From positions 1 to 6,855 of the forward strand of contig QBLP01000104.1 of assembly GCA_003070825.1 (NCBI GenBank): a stretch of DNA of 6,855 nt, in the 5' to 3' direction. Position numbers and translations under genes: made by a program. The notes beneath the pieces were generated by a model. The model saw only the letters and a program-made list of their open reading frames with translations, was not told the origin of the DNA and made no database searches. Positions 1 through 6,085 of this stretch are shown here, in pieces; the stretch's first letter is position 1; every line of letters begins with the position of its first letter. This DNA comes from Halanaerobium sp. GTDB taxonomy: Bacteria; Bacillota; Halanaerobiia; Halanaerobiales; Halanaerobiaceae.

Positions 1-171
1 TATATTTACAACAAGGATTCCATATATCAAAAGCAAAAAACTATTCCCACCTGATAAACCACCTAATATAAGCCCACCTCCCAGAAATAAAATAGTACCA
101 AAAAAGCCAAATACATAAATTGAAGCTATTATTGAAACTATAAATAGTATTAATCTTGAAGCTGATCCCAT
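1..171 (-). CDS. Small membrane protein, N-terminal part (cut by left window edge)
   Basis: An open frame runs from an ATG at 171 to the left edge, giving 57 residues with no stop. It begins MGSASRLILF and is almost entirely hydrophobic. There is a first likely membrane segment at about residues 6-24, a glycine-rich stretch (GGGLILGGLSGG, 31-42), and a second hydrophobic segment at about 44-57. A strong ribosome binding site (AGGGAGG, about 177-183) lies 6-7 bases before the ATG, which supports translation. It follows the ankyrin-repeat gene by 36 bases with no terminator between them, so the two are probably co-transcribed. I recognise no family. It could be a small integral membrane protein or the start of a longer one, and a functional link to the exported ankyrin protein is only inferred from adjacency. 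Confidence 0.6.
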   Translation of the reverse strand, partial: MGSASRLILFIVSIIASIYVFGFFGTILFLGGGLILGGLSGGNSFLLLIYGILVVNI

Positions 172-207
172 AATTGCCTCCCTTTTTAAATCACCATAAT
201 TTATTTT

Positions 208-1359
208 CTAATTATTCTTAATCAGTTTTATGATTTCATCATTATAGGTGTTTTCTGCATAAAGGAGCGGCTTGTTTCCATACTTATTGGTATAATTTGT
301 ATCAGCACCTTTATTAATTAATAGTTTAGTTAGTTCTAAATTCTCATTCCTTATAGCTAAAACAAGCGGTGTATAACCATGATCATTAACTGCATTAACC
401 TCAGCTCCTTTGTCTATTAAATGCTCAGTCACCCTAATGTTATTTGATTTTATAGCATACATTAAAGGAGTATAATTTAAACTGTCTTTTGCATGAATAT
501 CAGCTTCTTCTACATCTGCACCTTCATCGATTAATAATTTAGCTACTTTAGGATGATGATATTGAACTGCAATCATCAAAGGAGTTATTCCTTTAAAGAA
601 CTTTTCATTCATATTAGCTCCATTATCTATTAATAACTCTACCATCTTCAAATTTCCTTTTTGAATAGAAAGAAGAAATGGTGTAATATTCTGTTCTGTT
701 AAATAGTTTGGATCTGCTTCAGCTTCAAATAAATGTTTAGTAATCTCAATATTATTTTTGTCTATTGCTGAAATTAAAGCTAAACCACCATTTTCTGATG
801 ATTTAAATTTAAATCCATTATCTATCAATGTTTTAATTATTTTAAGGCTGTTATTTTCTACAGCCTTTAAAGCCATAATATACCCATACTTTTTAAAATC
901 TGCTCCCTCTTCAATTAAATATGTAGCTATTTTTTCATTATTTAAATTTATTGCAATTAATGTTGCCGACATATCATTATCATTTCTTTCATTGATATCT
1001 GCTCCCTCATCGATTAAAACCTTTAAAGTTTCTAAATTTCCCTGTTCAGAAGCATACATAAGCGCAGTATATCCATAATCATCCTGCAAGTCTAATTTTG
1101 CATCTTTATCTATTAAAATTTCTACTATTTCTGGTCTGCCGTGATAAGCAGCCAGCATAAGAGGGGTGCTATTATCATAGTTTTTTGAATTAACATCAGC
1201 ATCAGGACCAGAAAAGAATCCTCCTAGTAAATCCTTTACTTCACCTTTATCACCCTGTTCAACTGCTCTAAATAGTTCGTAGTTGCTATCAGCATAAACA
1301 GTTAAACTTAAGCTGACCAGCAATATTAATAATAAAATAATTGCACTCTTTTGTTTCAT
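208..1359 (-). CDS. Exported ankyrin-repeat protein
   Basis: This encodes a 383-residue protein. A Sec-type signal peptide is visible: a basic N-terminus (MKQK), a leucine/isoleucine core at residues 6-19, and a likely cleavage site after VYA at residue 23. There is no lipobox cysteine, so it should be released or periplasmic-like rather than a lipoprotein. About ten ankyrin repeats of 31-38 residues fill the rest, recognisable by TPLMxAxxxGxxxxVxxLIDxGAD motifs (for example TPLMLAA, TALMYAS, TPLMIAV, TPLMYAI, TPLVLAI). One repeat near residue 285 carries a short insertion (DIHAKDS). Ankyrin repeats bind proteins; the partner is unknown. A GTG at 1368 would add three residues, but GGAG at 1368-1371 overlaps that GTG and lies 8 bases before the ATG at 1359, so the ATG is the better start. 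The gene is 90 bases downstream of the RadC-like gene and may have its own promoter. It is followed closely by a membrane protein gene. Confidence 0.9.
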   Translation of the reverse strand: MKQKSAIILLLILLVSLSLTVYADSNYELFRAVEQGDKGEVKDLLGGFFSGPDADVNSKNYDNSTPLMLAAYHGRPEIVEILIDKDAKLDLQDDYGYTALMYASEQGNLETLKVLIDEGADINERNDNDMSATLIAINLNNEKIATYLIEEGADFKKYGYIMALKAVENNSLKIIKTLIDNGFKFKSSENGGLALISAIDKNNIEITKHLFEAEADPNYLTEQNITPFLLSIQKGNLKMVELLIDNGANMNEKFFKGITPLMIAVQYHHPKVAKLLIDEGADVEEADIHAKDSLNYTPLMYAIKSNNIRVTEHLIDKGAEVNAVNDHGYTPLVLAIRNENLELTKLLINKGADTNYTNKYGNKPLLYAENTYNDEIIKLIKNN

Positions 1360-1367
1360 TTTATCCA

Positions 1368-1371
1368 CTCC
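1368..1371 (-). promoter_or_regulatory. Ribosome binding site deciding the ankyrin gene start
   Basis: Minus-strand GGAG overlaps the in-frame upstream GTG (1366-1368), so it cannot serve that codon. It lies 8 bases before the ATG at 1357-1359, which is normal spacing. The start is therefore set at 1359. Confidence 0.75.
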
Positions 1372-1449
1372 TATATGTTATTTAAGTTTTAAAAAACGCT
1401 TATATACATTACAATTTAAATAAAATAAAGTAAAATCCTTCTTTTAATT

Positions 1450-1884
1450 CTAATTTTTTATACTATTTAAAACTATCCAGGTTTCTGAATCTTTAATAAT
1501 TAAATTATTTTTTACATTAATTTTAAAATTTTCAGCTTCTTGTATCAGAAATTTATTGAATTCAGAATCATAACTGTTTATTTTTAATCCATCAGCTTTA
1601 CTTTGTGCTAATATAATTGAATCAGCTTCCAGTCTTAAAGCGAGATAAAATAAATCATCAGTACCAATCTTTTCTAAAGCATCACCTCCCCTCATTAGTT
1701 CTACTAAACCAATTAGTCTGTCATCATTATCTAAAGCGATCATTCCTACCGCTTCTTCCTCTCCATTAATTTTCAAAACATCAACAAATATCTCTACTGC
1801 ATCTTCTGGTTTTTTTATATGATTATTTATTCTGCAATCACTTCTCTTTTTATCATCAAATTCAATGCTATCAATTTTGAGCAT
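1450..1884 (-). CDS. RadC-like JAB/MPN domain protein with lost metal-binding site (pseudoenzyme)
   Basis: This 144-residue protein aligns along its length with the RadC encoded just upstream. PEDAVEIFVDVL matches PIAARNLFIEVA, the EEE at 42-44 matches the conserved acidic pair, ALDNDDRLIGL matches TIDVRNKVTGL, TDDLFYLAL matches PREVFKRAI, and ADSIILA matches AAGIVLG. Where RadC has HNHPSG this protein has QSKADG (94-99), so both histidine ligands are gone. The final DHIIVG motif is NNLIIK. Known JAMM enzymes need HxH plus Asp to bind zinc, so this copy should be catalytically dead; inactive MPN domains elsewhere act as structural partners. The ribosome binding site AGAGGAG, 8 bases before the ATG, partly overlaps the end of radC; the gap between the genes is 15 bases, implying coupled expression. 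The frame is intact and has no stops, which suggests a retained function, not decay. Relationship to RadC was judged by eye. Confidence 0.75.
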   Translation of the reverse strand: MLKIDSIEFDDKKRSDCRINNHIKKPEDAVEIFVDVLKINGEEEAVGMIALDNDDRLIGLVELMRGGDALEKIGTDDLFYLALRLEADSIILAQSKADGLKINSYDSEFNKFLIQEAENFKINVKNNLIIKDSETWIVLNSIKN

Positions 1885-1899
1885 CTAATAAACTCCTCT

Positions 1900-2349
1900 C
1901 TAGATATGATTTTCTTCCTTCATACTACTGTAATTACCATCATTACCAACTATAATATGATCAACTACATTGACCCCCAGTATCTTACCTGACTTAACCA
2001 GCTTTTTAGTAATATTAATATCATCACTGCTTGCATCTATATTACCACTTGGATGATTATGGCCTAATACTATACCGGCTGCATTCTGCAGGATTGCTCT
2101 TTTAAAGACCTCTCTCGGAGTGACTAAACTTGAATTTAATGTGCCGGTTGAAACTTCAAATAATCCAGTCACCTTATTTCTGACATCTATAGTCGCCATC
2201 ACAAATACTTCTTCTGATCTTTTATCTAACTCTGCTACTTCAATAAATAAGTTTCTAGCAGCAATAGGATTATTAATAGTTTTATTTAAATCATATCTGC
2301 CACCATTTTCTTTAACTACTCTCAGTGAAAACTTTTGGATGTTTACCAT
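1900..2349 (-). CDS. radC: Short RadC-type JAB/MPN domain protein
   Basis: This 149-residue protein consists only of the JAB/MPN (JAMM) domain. The JAMM motif is complete: an upstream Glu pair at 46-47, HNHPSG with ligands H97 and H99, and D110 at the exact HxHx(10)D spacing. It is followed by the RadC signature VVDHIIVG (128-135) and NYSSM. Full-length chromosomal RadC is about 225 residues and has an N-terminal helix-hairpin-helix region, absent here; the short form is common on phages and plasmids. The biochemical role of RadC is unsettled despite its name as a DNA repair protein. A metal-dependent hydrolase activity is inferred from the fold. The start at 2349 has AAAGGAG 9 bases upstream and overlaps the preceding gene by 38 bases. 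No alternative in-frame ATG occurs before residue 51, inside the conserved domain, so the overlap looks real. Confidence 0.9.
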   Translation of the reverse strand: MVNIQKFSLRVVKENGGRYDLNKTINNPIAARNLFIEVAELDKRSEEVFVMATIDVRNKVTGLFEVSTGTLNSSLVTPREVFKRAILQNAAGIVLGHNHPSGNIDASSDDINITKKLVKSGKILGVNVVDHIIVGNDGNYSSMKEENHI

Positions 2350-2524
2350 TATTATCTACTCCTTTGTATTTGTTTTTCATTCTTTTTAGTCTAATTAACC
2401 TCTGTTCCTCAAGCAACTCCAACTCATCCATTGTCTCAGCGTATGGTCCTAAGGCTCTTTTTATTCTCCAGGCATCAGAAGGTACTCCATTAACAGGCAC
2501 AGCTATCACCTCATCAGCTTTCAC
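2312..2524 (-). CDS. Hypothetical 70-residue protein, GTG start
   Basis: I do not recognise a family. The protein has a short N-terminal region (KADEVIAVPVNGVPSDAW), then a charged, probably helical segment at about residues 25-55 (ETMDELELLEEQRLIRLKRMKNKYKG) that switches from acidic to basic, and a polar tail. The start is a GTG at 2522-2524 that overlaps the end of the preceding gene by 11 bases. GGAG lies about 12 bases upstream, rather far, so translational coupling to the upstream gene is likely. The 3' end overlaps radC by 38 bases. Its place in a tight chain of overlapping reading frames is the main evidence that it is translated. Confidence 0.6.
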   Translation of the reverse strand: MKADEVIAVPVNGVPSDAWRIKRALGPYAETMDELELLEEQRLIRLKRMKNKYKGVDNNGKHPKVFTESS

Positions 2525-2771
2525 ATACTTTTAGTTCTCCATCATCAATAATCAAATCAAGCACTCTATCAGTATCAACTTCTTCCGGAACCACCTCTAT
2601 ATCACTTAAGCTCTCAAAAGTTTCATTAGCATATTTATCAATCAATATTTCCAATAATTTAATCTGATCAAGCTGCAGCAGCTCAACTGCTTCTTTTTTA
2701 TCTGCTGCTTCAACTATTAATTCACCACCATGATATTCTCTCCAGCTGCAATTAACTTTGAATTTAGGCAT
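2514..2771 (-). CDS. Hypothetical 85-residue acidic protein, possibly DpnD/PcfM-like
   Basis: This small acidic protein begins MPKFKVNCSWREYHGGELIVEAADKKEA in outline: a beta-strand, a turn, then xVEAxxxxEAxxLL. That layout resembles small phage and plasmid proteins of the DpnD/PcfM type, in which a strand-rich N-terminus is followed by an EA-containing helix and an acidic strand near the C-terminus. The match is by pattern only and is weak. The ribosome binding site is modest (AAAGG, about 10 bases before the ATG). It sits 19 bases after recT and overlaps the following 70-residue gene by 11 bases, so the three are almost certainly one transcript. Function is unknown. Confidence 0.65.
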   Translation of the reverse strand: MPKFKVNCSWREYHGGELIVEAADKKEAVELLQLDQIKLLEILIDKYANETFESLSDIEVVPEEVDTDRVLDLIIDDGELKVCES

Positions 2772-2790
2772 CTATCATCAACCTTTCTTT

Positions 2791-3654
2791 TTAGGCCATC
2801 TTTTTAAAGGTATTTAATATATTCTTTAGCTGTTTAAACTGACCATCACTTAAATCATCTATTGACAGGTTCTTATCTTTATCCAGGCCTTCCTTTTCTT
2901 TTACTTCCCTCAGGTAGGTAAATAAATCTTTTCTTAGGCCTTTATCATTGCCTATTAAATCTTTAATTTCTTTTTCTCTTTCAGAAAGTTCAGCTTCAAT
3001 ATCTATATCTATTTGAGTATCTTTCTTATCATCAGCTTTCTTCTTTTTCTTAAAAGGTCTTCTCGGCTTTTCTTTATCTTTCTCATTTAAACGCTGTACA
3101 TCCATCTCCTCAGCTGTTACCAGGCCTGATACAGTAAAAGCTCTTTTTAAAGCCATTGATTCAGCTACCTTTAATATCATAGCTGATGGATACTGTGTCC
3201 AGACTCTGGTGCCGGCAAAGTATTCTTTAAAGGGAGCAAAGACATAGACTGGATATTCTCTATCTTTCCGGTAGACTAGGGCATAAGCACCAATAATATC
3301 GCCTCTATTGGTACCATATTCATGATCTATACCCTGAGCTTTTCTTCTAAACTTGTCATTTTCCCTAACCACATCTGATACCAGGCCATTGTATTCCTGA
3401 TGTCTATCAGCTATCTTTAGATAACCATCTCGTGAGGTCATGATTGTTGGTTTGCCTTTAATCTTCCAGAAAAATATCTCTTTATTAAAAGGATCCAGTC
3501 CATAAGTTTTAGCTATATGCAGAAACATTCTCAGTTCATCTGTATTAGCATCACTGGCTACTGTTCTTTTTATAGTTTCTACTTCTTTTTGAGTAAAACT
3601 GATCAGTTCCTTATTTCTGCTTTCAATATCAACCACTTTATTTTGAGCAGCCAT
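2791..3654 (-). CDS. bet: RecT/Bet-family single-strand annealing protein
   Basis: This 287-residue protein is a phage-type recombinase that anneals complementary single strands, the Bet branch of the RecT/Redbeta group. Family hallmarks are ELRMFLHIAKTYGLDPFNKEIF (about 40-61), a basic and aromatic stretch FWKIKGKPTIMTSRDGYLKIA (62-82), GAYALVYRKDREYPVYVFAPFKEY (122-145), and WTQYPSAMILKVAESMALKRAF (152-173). A lysine-rich linker (about 192-211, with KKKKK) leads to a C-terminal helical domain at about 222-287, where related proteins contact a single-stranded DNA binding protein. The ATG immediately follows the stop of the ArdC-like gene (TAAATG), and AGGAGG lies 8 bases before it inside that gene. 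No exonuclease partner (RecE, lambda Exo or YqaJ type) is encoded in the window. With the Gam-like protein it forms a recombination and end-protection pair. Confidence 0.9.
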   Translation of the reverse strand: MAAQNKVVDIESRNKELISFTQKEVETIKRTVASDANTDELRMFLHIAKTYGLDPFNKEIFFWKIKGKPTIMTSRDGYLKIADRHQEYNGLVSDVVRENDKFRRKAQGIDHEYGTNRGDIIGAYALVYRKDREYPVYVFAPFKEYFAGTRVWTQYPSAMILKVAESMALKRAFTVSGLVTAEEMDVQRLNEKDKEKPRRPFKKKKKADDKKDTQIDIDIEAELSEREKEIKDLIGNDKGLRKDLFTYLREVKEKEGLDKDKNLSIDDLSDGQFKQLKNILNTFKKMA

Positions 3655-4506
3655 TTATATAACCTCCTTCAGCTTATTATTATCAATGCTTTCATTTAGA
3701 AAATATTGATCTAGAAATCCTATAATCTCTGATGCTATACTACTGATCCTTTTTAAGCTCTGCTTTAAATTATATGATTTTTTATACAAAGCTAAGTATT
3801 TGTCTGATTTTATTTCTACACCATAGTGGTCCATGACTATGAAGGCAGCTGCTTCTGCTTCCATCTCTTTAACCTCTTTACTCATATCCTTCCTGCTTTC
3901 TTTATCATGCAGCAGTTCATGTGCTGTTTCATGGACTAAAACACCCGATTTTTCAGTATCATTAAGCTTTTTATCTATTACTATCTTGCCACCCTGAGAA
4001 TAGCCTTTTAAGCCTTCTTTCAGCTCTTTTATCTCCAAGTCAATTTCTTTAGTTTCAAGGAATTTCTTTAAAGGTAATAGGAGCTTGCTGTTAGTATCTT
4101 TAACTGCTATATCAATACTGGGCAGAGGCTTACCTTCAGTTTGGCTGACATCGAAAACACTTACCGGCCTGAAATACATTCTCTTAACTTCTTTTTCTAC
4201 TTCTCTAAGCTGAACATTAACATTCTTTTCTTCAGTAACTTTTTTCTTATAAGTAAAAGGAGCAAGTATCGAAATAGCTTTTTCTCCTTTTTTAACATGA
4301 CGATCAAACTTCTTCTGCCACTGCTTATAGCCAGCAACTAAAGTAGCCTCCGGTTTCTGCAGCTGAATTAGAATTCTATTTTGATAGCTGTAATTATGAA
4401 ATTTAGCTAAAGTCTTAAGTATTTCTTTAAATTCGTCTGAATTCTGGACTAAATCAATCTTCTGATTAAGCTTCTTTAATAATTTTTTAGTTTTAGCTTT
4501 GCTCAT
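3655..4506 (-). CDS. ArdC-like antirestriction protein with ImmA/IrrE-type metallopeptidase motif
   Basis: This 283-residue protein has two parts. Residues 1-125 resemble the ArdC N-terminal single-stranded DNA binding domain: FHNYSYQNRILIQLQKPEATLVAGYKQWQ in outline at 36-64, then VKKGEKAISILAPF (71-84), and YFRPVSVFDVSQTEGKPLP (111-129). Residues about 170-232 form a zinc-peptidase-like domain with HETAH at 192-196 and a downstream EMEAEAAAFIVMDHYGVE (214-231) that should supply the third ligand. ArdC proteins on conjugative plasmids protect incoming DNA from restriction during establishment; whether this one cleaves a protein is unknown. The start is firm: AAGGAGG lies 8 bases before the ATG. 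A terminator-like hairpin sits just upstream. The stop codon abuts the recT start, so the two are co-translated. Confidence 0.88.
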   Translation of the reverse strand: MSKAKTKKLLKKLNQKIDLVQNSDEFKEILKTLAKFHNYSYQNRILIQLQKPEATLVAGYKQWQKKFDRHVKKGEKAISILAPFTYKKKVTEEKNVNVQLREVEKEVKRMYFRPVSVFDVSQTEGKPLPSIDIAVKDTNSKLLLPLKKFLETKEIDLEIKELKEGLKGYSQGGKIVIDKKLNDTEKSGVLVHETAHELLHDKESRKDMSKEVKEMEAEAAAFIVMDHYGVEIKSDKYLALYKKSYNLKQSLKRISSIASEIIGFLDQYFLNESIDNNKLKEVI

Positions 4507-4527
4507 TTAAATTACCTCCTTAAATCT

Positions 4528-4556
4528 AAAAAGAGCCCGGCTTAATAGCCAGGCTC
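4528..4556 (-). terminator. Intrinsic terminator between gam-like and ardC-like genes
   Basis: On the minus strand, GAGCCTGGCT (4547-4556) and AGCCGGGCTC (4533-4542) form a 10-bp stem with one T-G wobble and a 4-base loop (ATTA), followed by five T (4528-4532). It lies after the Gam-like stop codon and before the ribosome binding site of the next gene in the same direction. It should reduce, not abolish, downstream expression unless overcome by antitermination or a further promoter. Confidence 0.85.
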
Positions 4557-4574
4557 CTATAGTTTATTTGCTTT

Positions 4575-5135
4575 TTATTCTTTGACTTTAACTTTAAATT
4601 TTTCTCCTCTTTCCGTAACTACAATTCCCCCTACTACTTCTCCAGTATCAGCCACAACTGCTTTACTGCCAACTATTCTTATTTTCTTTTTCAGCTTTCT
4701 TTTATCAACCTGCTTTTTGATTTTAATAGTATCTTGAAGACTTTTCTCTGCAAATTCTAATAACTTATCATTATCGTATTTCCATTTATCTCGCTGTTTT
4801 CTAAATTGCAGCTGGCCGAAGGGTAATTTATGAGTCTTAAGTTCCAGATCATCTTTTTTTAGCTGTTCAGCATAGACCCTGAGCAGACCTTCCATGTACT
4901 CAATATCATTATCCAAATTATCATTTTCAGATTCCAGCCACTGATTGACCTCATCTATTTCCTTTTGTATCTCTTCAATCTCTGTATCAGCAAACTCCTG
5001 ATTCTCTTTCTTTTTCTGCTTTAGATGTCTGATCTTCCTTAAAGCCCAGTTAGCTTTTTGGTCATTATCAATAAGGAAATGGTTATTTTCTTTTTTCTGA
5101 TCATTTTGTTGTCGCTGTAATTTAACTGCTTCCAT
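4575..5135 (-). CDS. Mu Gam-like host-nuclease inhibitor
   Basis: This 186-residue protein resembles phage Mu Gam, which binds double-stranded DNA ends as a dimer and shields them from RecBCD/AddAB-type exonucleases. The N-terminal half (about 25-100) is a long charged coiled coil (ALRKIRHLKQKKKENQEF; IEEIQKEIDEVNQWLESEND). It is followed by the hallmark LPFGQLQFRKQRDKWKYDNDKLLEFAEK (104-131) and a lysine-rich segment KIKKQVDKRKLKKKI (138-152), then a short strand-rich tail with a GEVVGGI turn. Family length is typically 160-190, so it looks complete. AAGGAGG lies 6 bases before the ATG and overlaps the upstream zinc-ribbon stop codon. It is followed by a terminator-like hairpin. Assignment rests on the FGxLxFRKxxxKW motif and the coiled coil. 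Confidence 0.85.
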   Translation of the reverse strand: MEAVKLQRQQNDQKKENNHFLIDNDQKANWALRKIRHLKQKKKENQEFADTEIEEIQKEIDEVNQWLESENDNLDNDIEYMEGLLRVYAEQLKKDDLELKTHKLPFGQLQFRKQRDKWKYDNDKLLEFAEKSLQDTIKIKKQVDKRKLKKKIRIVGSKAVVADTGEVVGGIVVTERGEKFKVKVKE

Positions 5136-5146
5136 AGTCAGCCTCC

Positions 5147-5269
5147 TTAGTTTTTAGCTCTAATTGCCTCTACATCATCTAAATTCTCACCACAGTAAGG
5201 ACAGATCCAGGATTTCTTATTTGCACTGTAACTTCTTCTATTACATTCAGGACACTCTTTAACATACAT
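5147..5269 (-). CDS. 40-residue zinc-ribbon protein
   Basis: This small gene lies between the 188-residue gene and the Gam-like gene. The 40-residue product starts MYVKECPECNRRSYS and carries two CxxC knuckles: C6-P-E-C9 and C23-P-Y-C26 (WICPYCGENL), the layout of a one-zinc rubredoxin-like ribbon. The ATG at 5269 has GGAGG (5277-5281) 7 bases upstream, and that site overlaps the stop codon of the preceding gene. An ATG at 5273 gives only four codons. The stop at 5147 overlaps the next ribosome binding site (TAAGGAGG). Both ends being locked to neighbouring translation signals makes it very likely real. Such ribbons can bind nucleic acid or proteins; its role is unknown. Confidence 0.85.
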   Translation of the reverse strand: MYVKECPECNRRSYSANKKSWICPYCGENLDDVEAIRAKN

Positions 5270-5280
5270 TCATTTGCCTC

Positions 5281-5847
5281 CTATGCTGATTTAGAATTTA
5301 TATAGCTATCTTTAACTAATTCCTGAAGCATCTGCTTTAATGGCTTTTCTCCCCGGTCTAAAACAGGCATTATGACAGCTTTTACATCTTCCTGATTATC
5401 CAGGATAAACAGAGGATTATTATTATCCTTAACCTTATATTTATCTCCATAATCTAATAGAAAATCATATTCTCGGTTAAACATTCCAATATCATTACCA
5501 GCTTTAAAGATTCTGACTTCATCTCCGGAATCATTTTGCTTATAGAAGTCAGTAATTACTGCTTCATATTTAGCATTACCAATCTGGCTGGTAACTGTTT
5601 TCGTATTTAGCTTATTTTCTCTAAATACATTAGCCCCGGCTGAAGAGATTGTTCCTTCAAAATTAAAGGGTATATCTGCAGTCGACTTATAGCTGTTATA
5701 TTTAGCAAAGAACTTGCCAAATTCAGCTTCATTAAGCTTTACCATGACATAGGTGTCTGTTACGTTATATGATCCATCCTCAAACTTCTCAATTATCACA
5801 TTATCGCTCTTCCTGATCAGCTTTGCTATTTCTTTACCATTAATCAT
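5281..5847 (-). CDS. Hypothetical phage-type protein, 188 residues
   Basis: I do not recognise this family with certainty. The product is soluble, mixed alpha/beta, with no signal peptide. It opens with a helix (NGKEIAKLIRKSDN) and a beta-hairpin (VIIEKFEDGSYNVTDTYVMVKL, about 17-38). A central region follows, and near the C-terminus come NPLFILDNQEDVKAVIMPV (144-162) and a final helix (KPLKQMLQELVKD). The NPLxIxxxxxxxxxxIMPV ending recalls the last strands of bacterial sliding clamps (DnaN), but most of the clamp is absent, so this is speculative. The start is set at the ATG at 5847, not the in-frame GTG at 5856: AGGAG (5858-5862) is 10 bases from the ATG but only 1 base from the GTG. It precedes the zinc-ribbon gene with a stop overlapping that gene's ribosome binding site. 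Confidence 0.8.
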   Translation of the reverse strand: MINGKEIAKLIRKSDNVIIEKFEDGSYNVTDTYVMVKLNEAEFGKFFAKYNSYKSTADIPFNFEGTISSAGANVFRENKLNTKTVTSQIGNAKYEAVITDFYKQNDSGDEVRIFKAGNDIGMFNREYDFLLDYGDKYKVKDNNNPLFILDNQEDVKAVIMPVLDRGEKPLKQMLQELVKDSYINSKSA

Positions 5848-5857
5848 TTTATCCACT

Positions 5858-5862
5858 CTCCT
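5858..5862 (-). promoter_or_regulatory. Ribosome binding site deciding the 188-residue gene start
   Basis: Minus-strand AGGAG lies 1 base from the in-frame GTG (5854-5856) and 10 bases from the ATG (5845-5847). The first spacing is too short for initiation, so the ATG is preferred. Confidence 0.7.
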
Positions 5863-5875
5863 TAAATTTTTTTAG

Positions 5876-5906
5876 AAAAATAAAAAGTCCTGCCACTTAA
5901 GGCAGG
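5876..5906 (-). terminator. Intrinsic terminator after the 50-residue gene
   Basis: On the minus strand CCTGCC (5901-5906) pairs with GGCAGG (5889-5894) around a 6-base loop (5895-5900). It is followed by a T-rich run, ACTTTTTATTTTT in outline (5876-5886). The stem begins 11 bases after the stop of the 50-residue gene and ends just before the ribosome binding site of the next gene, so it acts inside the operon. Confidence 0.8.
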
Positions 5907-5917
5907 TTAATAATTAG

Positions 5918-6070
5918 TTAATATTTAAATATATCCGGTAATTCCCTCCAAATTGCATCAAAACTGGTGTTATGTTGACTAGATATCTGTTCTACTGCTT
6001 TAGTTGCTTCCACCCCGAGAATGATTAATTTAATAGCTGCTGCAGCTAATGCTGCTAATGACACTGACAT
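5918..6070 (-). CDS. 50-residue hydrophobic alanine-rich small protein
   Basis: The product is 50 residues. Its N-terminal half is alanine/leucine/isoleucine rich (SLAALAAAAIKLIILGVEA, residues 4-22) and could be a single membrane-associated helix. The C-terminal half is polar and ends SFDAIWRELPDIFKY. No family is recognised. AAAGGAGG lies 7 bases before the ATG, an excellent ribosome binding site. A candidate promoter lies about 57-85 bases upstream and a terminator follows the stop, so it could be expressed at a higher level than the rest of the operon. It is the first gene of the operon by position. Possible roles, unproven, are a small membrane-active phage protein or an early regulator. 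Confidence 0.75.
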   Translation of the reverse strand: MSVSLAALAAAAIKLIILGVEATKAVEQISSQHNTSFDAIWRELPDIFKY

Positions 6071-6085
6071 AGGTAATCCTCCTTT

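Noticed and set aside
758..1078. Plus-strand 106-codon open frame opposite the ankyrin gene
   Set aside because: It is antisense to a clear repeat protein, has no ribosome binding site, and its composition is the mirror of the ankyrin coding sequence.
1375..1449. Possible promoter before the ankyrin gene
   Set aside because: The AT-rich gap contains TTTACT and TAATGT 17 bases apart and TATATA-like boxes, but the matches are weak and the composition makes such matches likely by chance.
2120..2534. Plus-strand open frames opposite radC and the 70-residue gene
   Set aside because: They lie antisense to recognised genes, lack translation signals and read as serine/leucine/phenylalanine-rich shadow protein.
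3517..4341. Plus-strand open frames opposite recT and the ardC-like gene
   Set aside because: They are shadows of well-supported minus-strand genes and have no plausible ribosome binding site.
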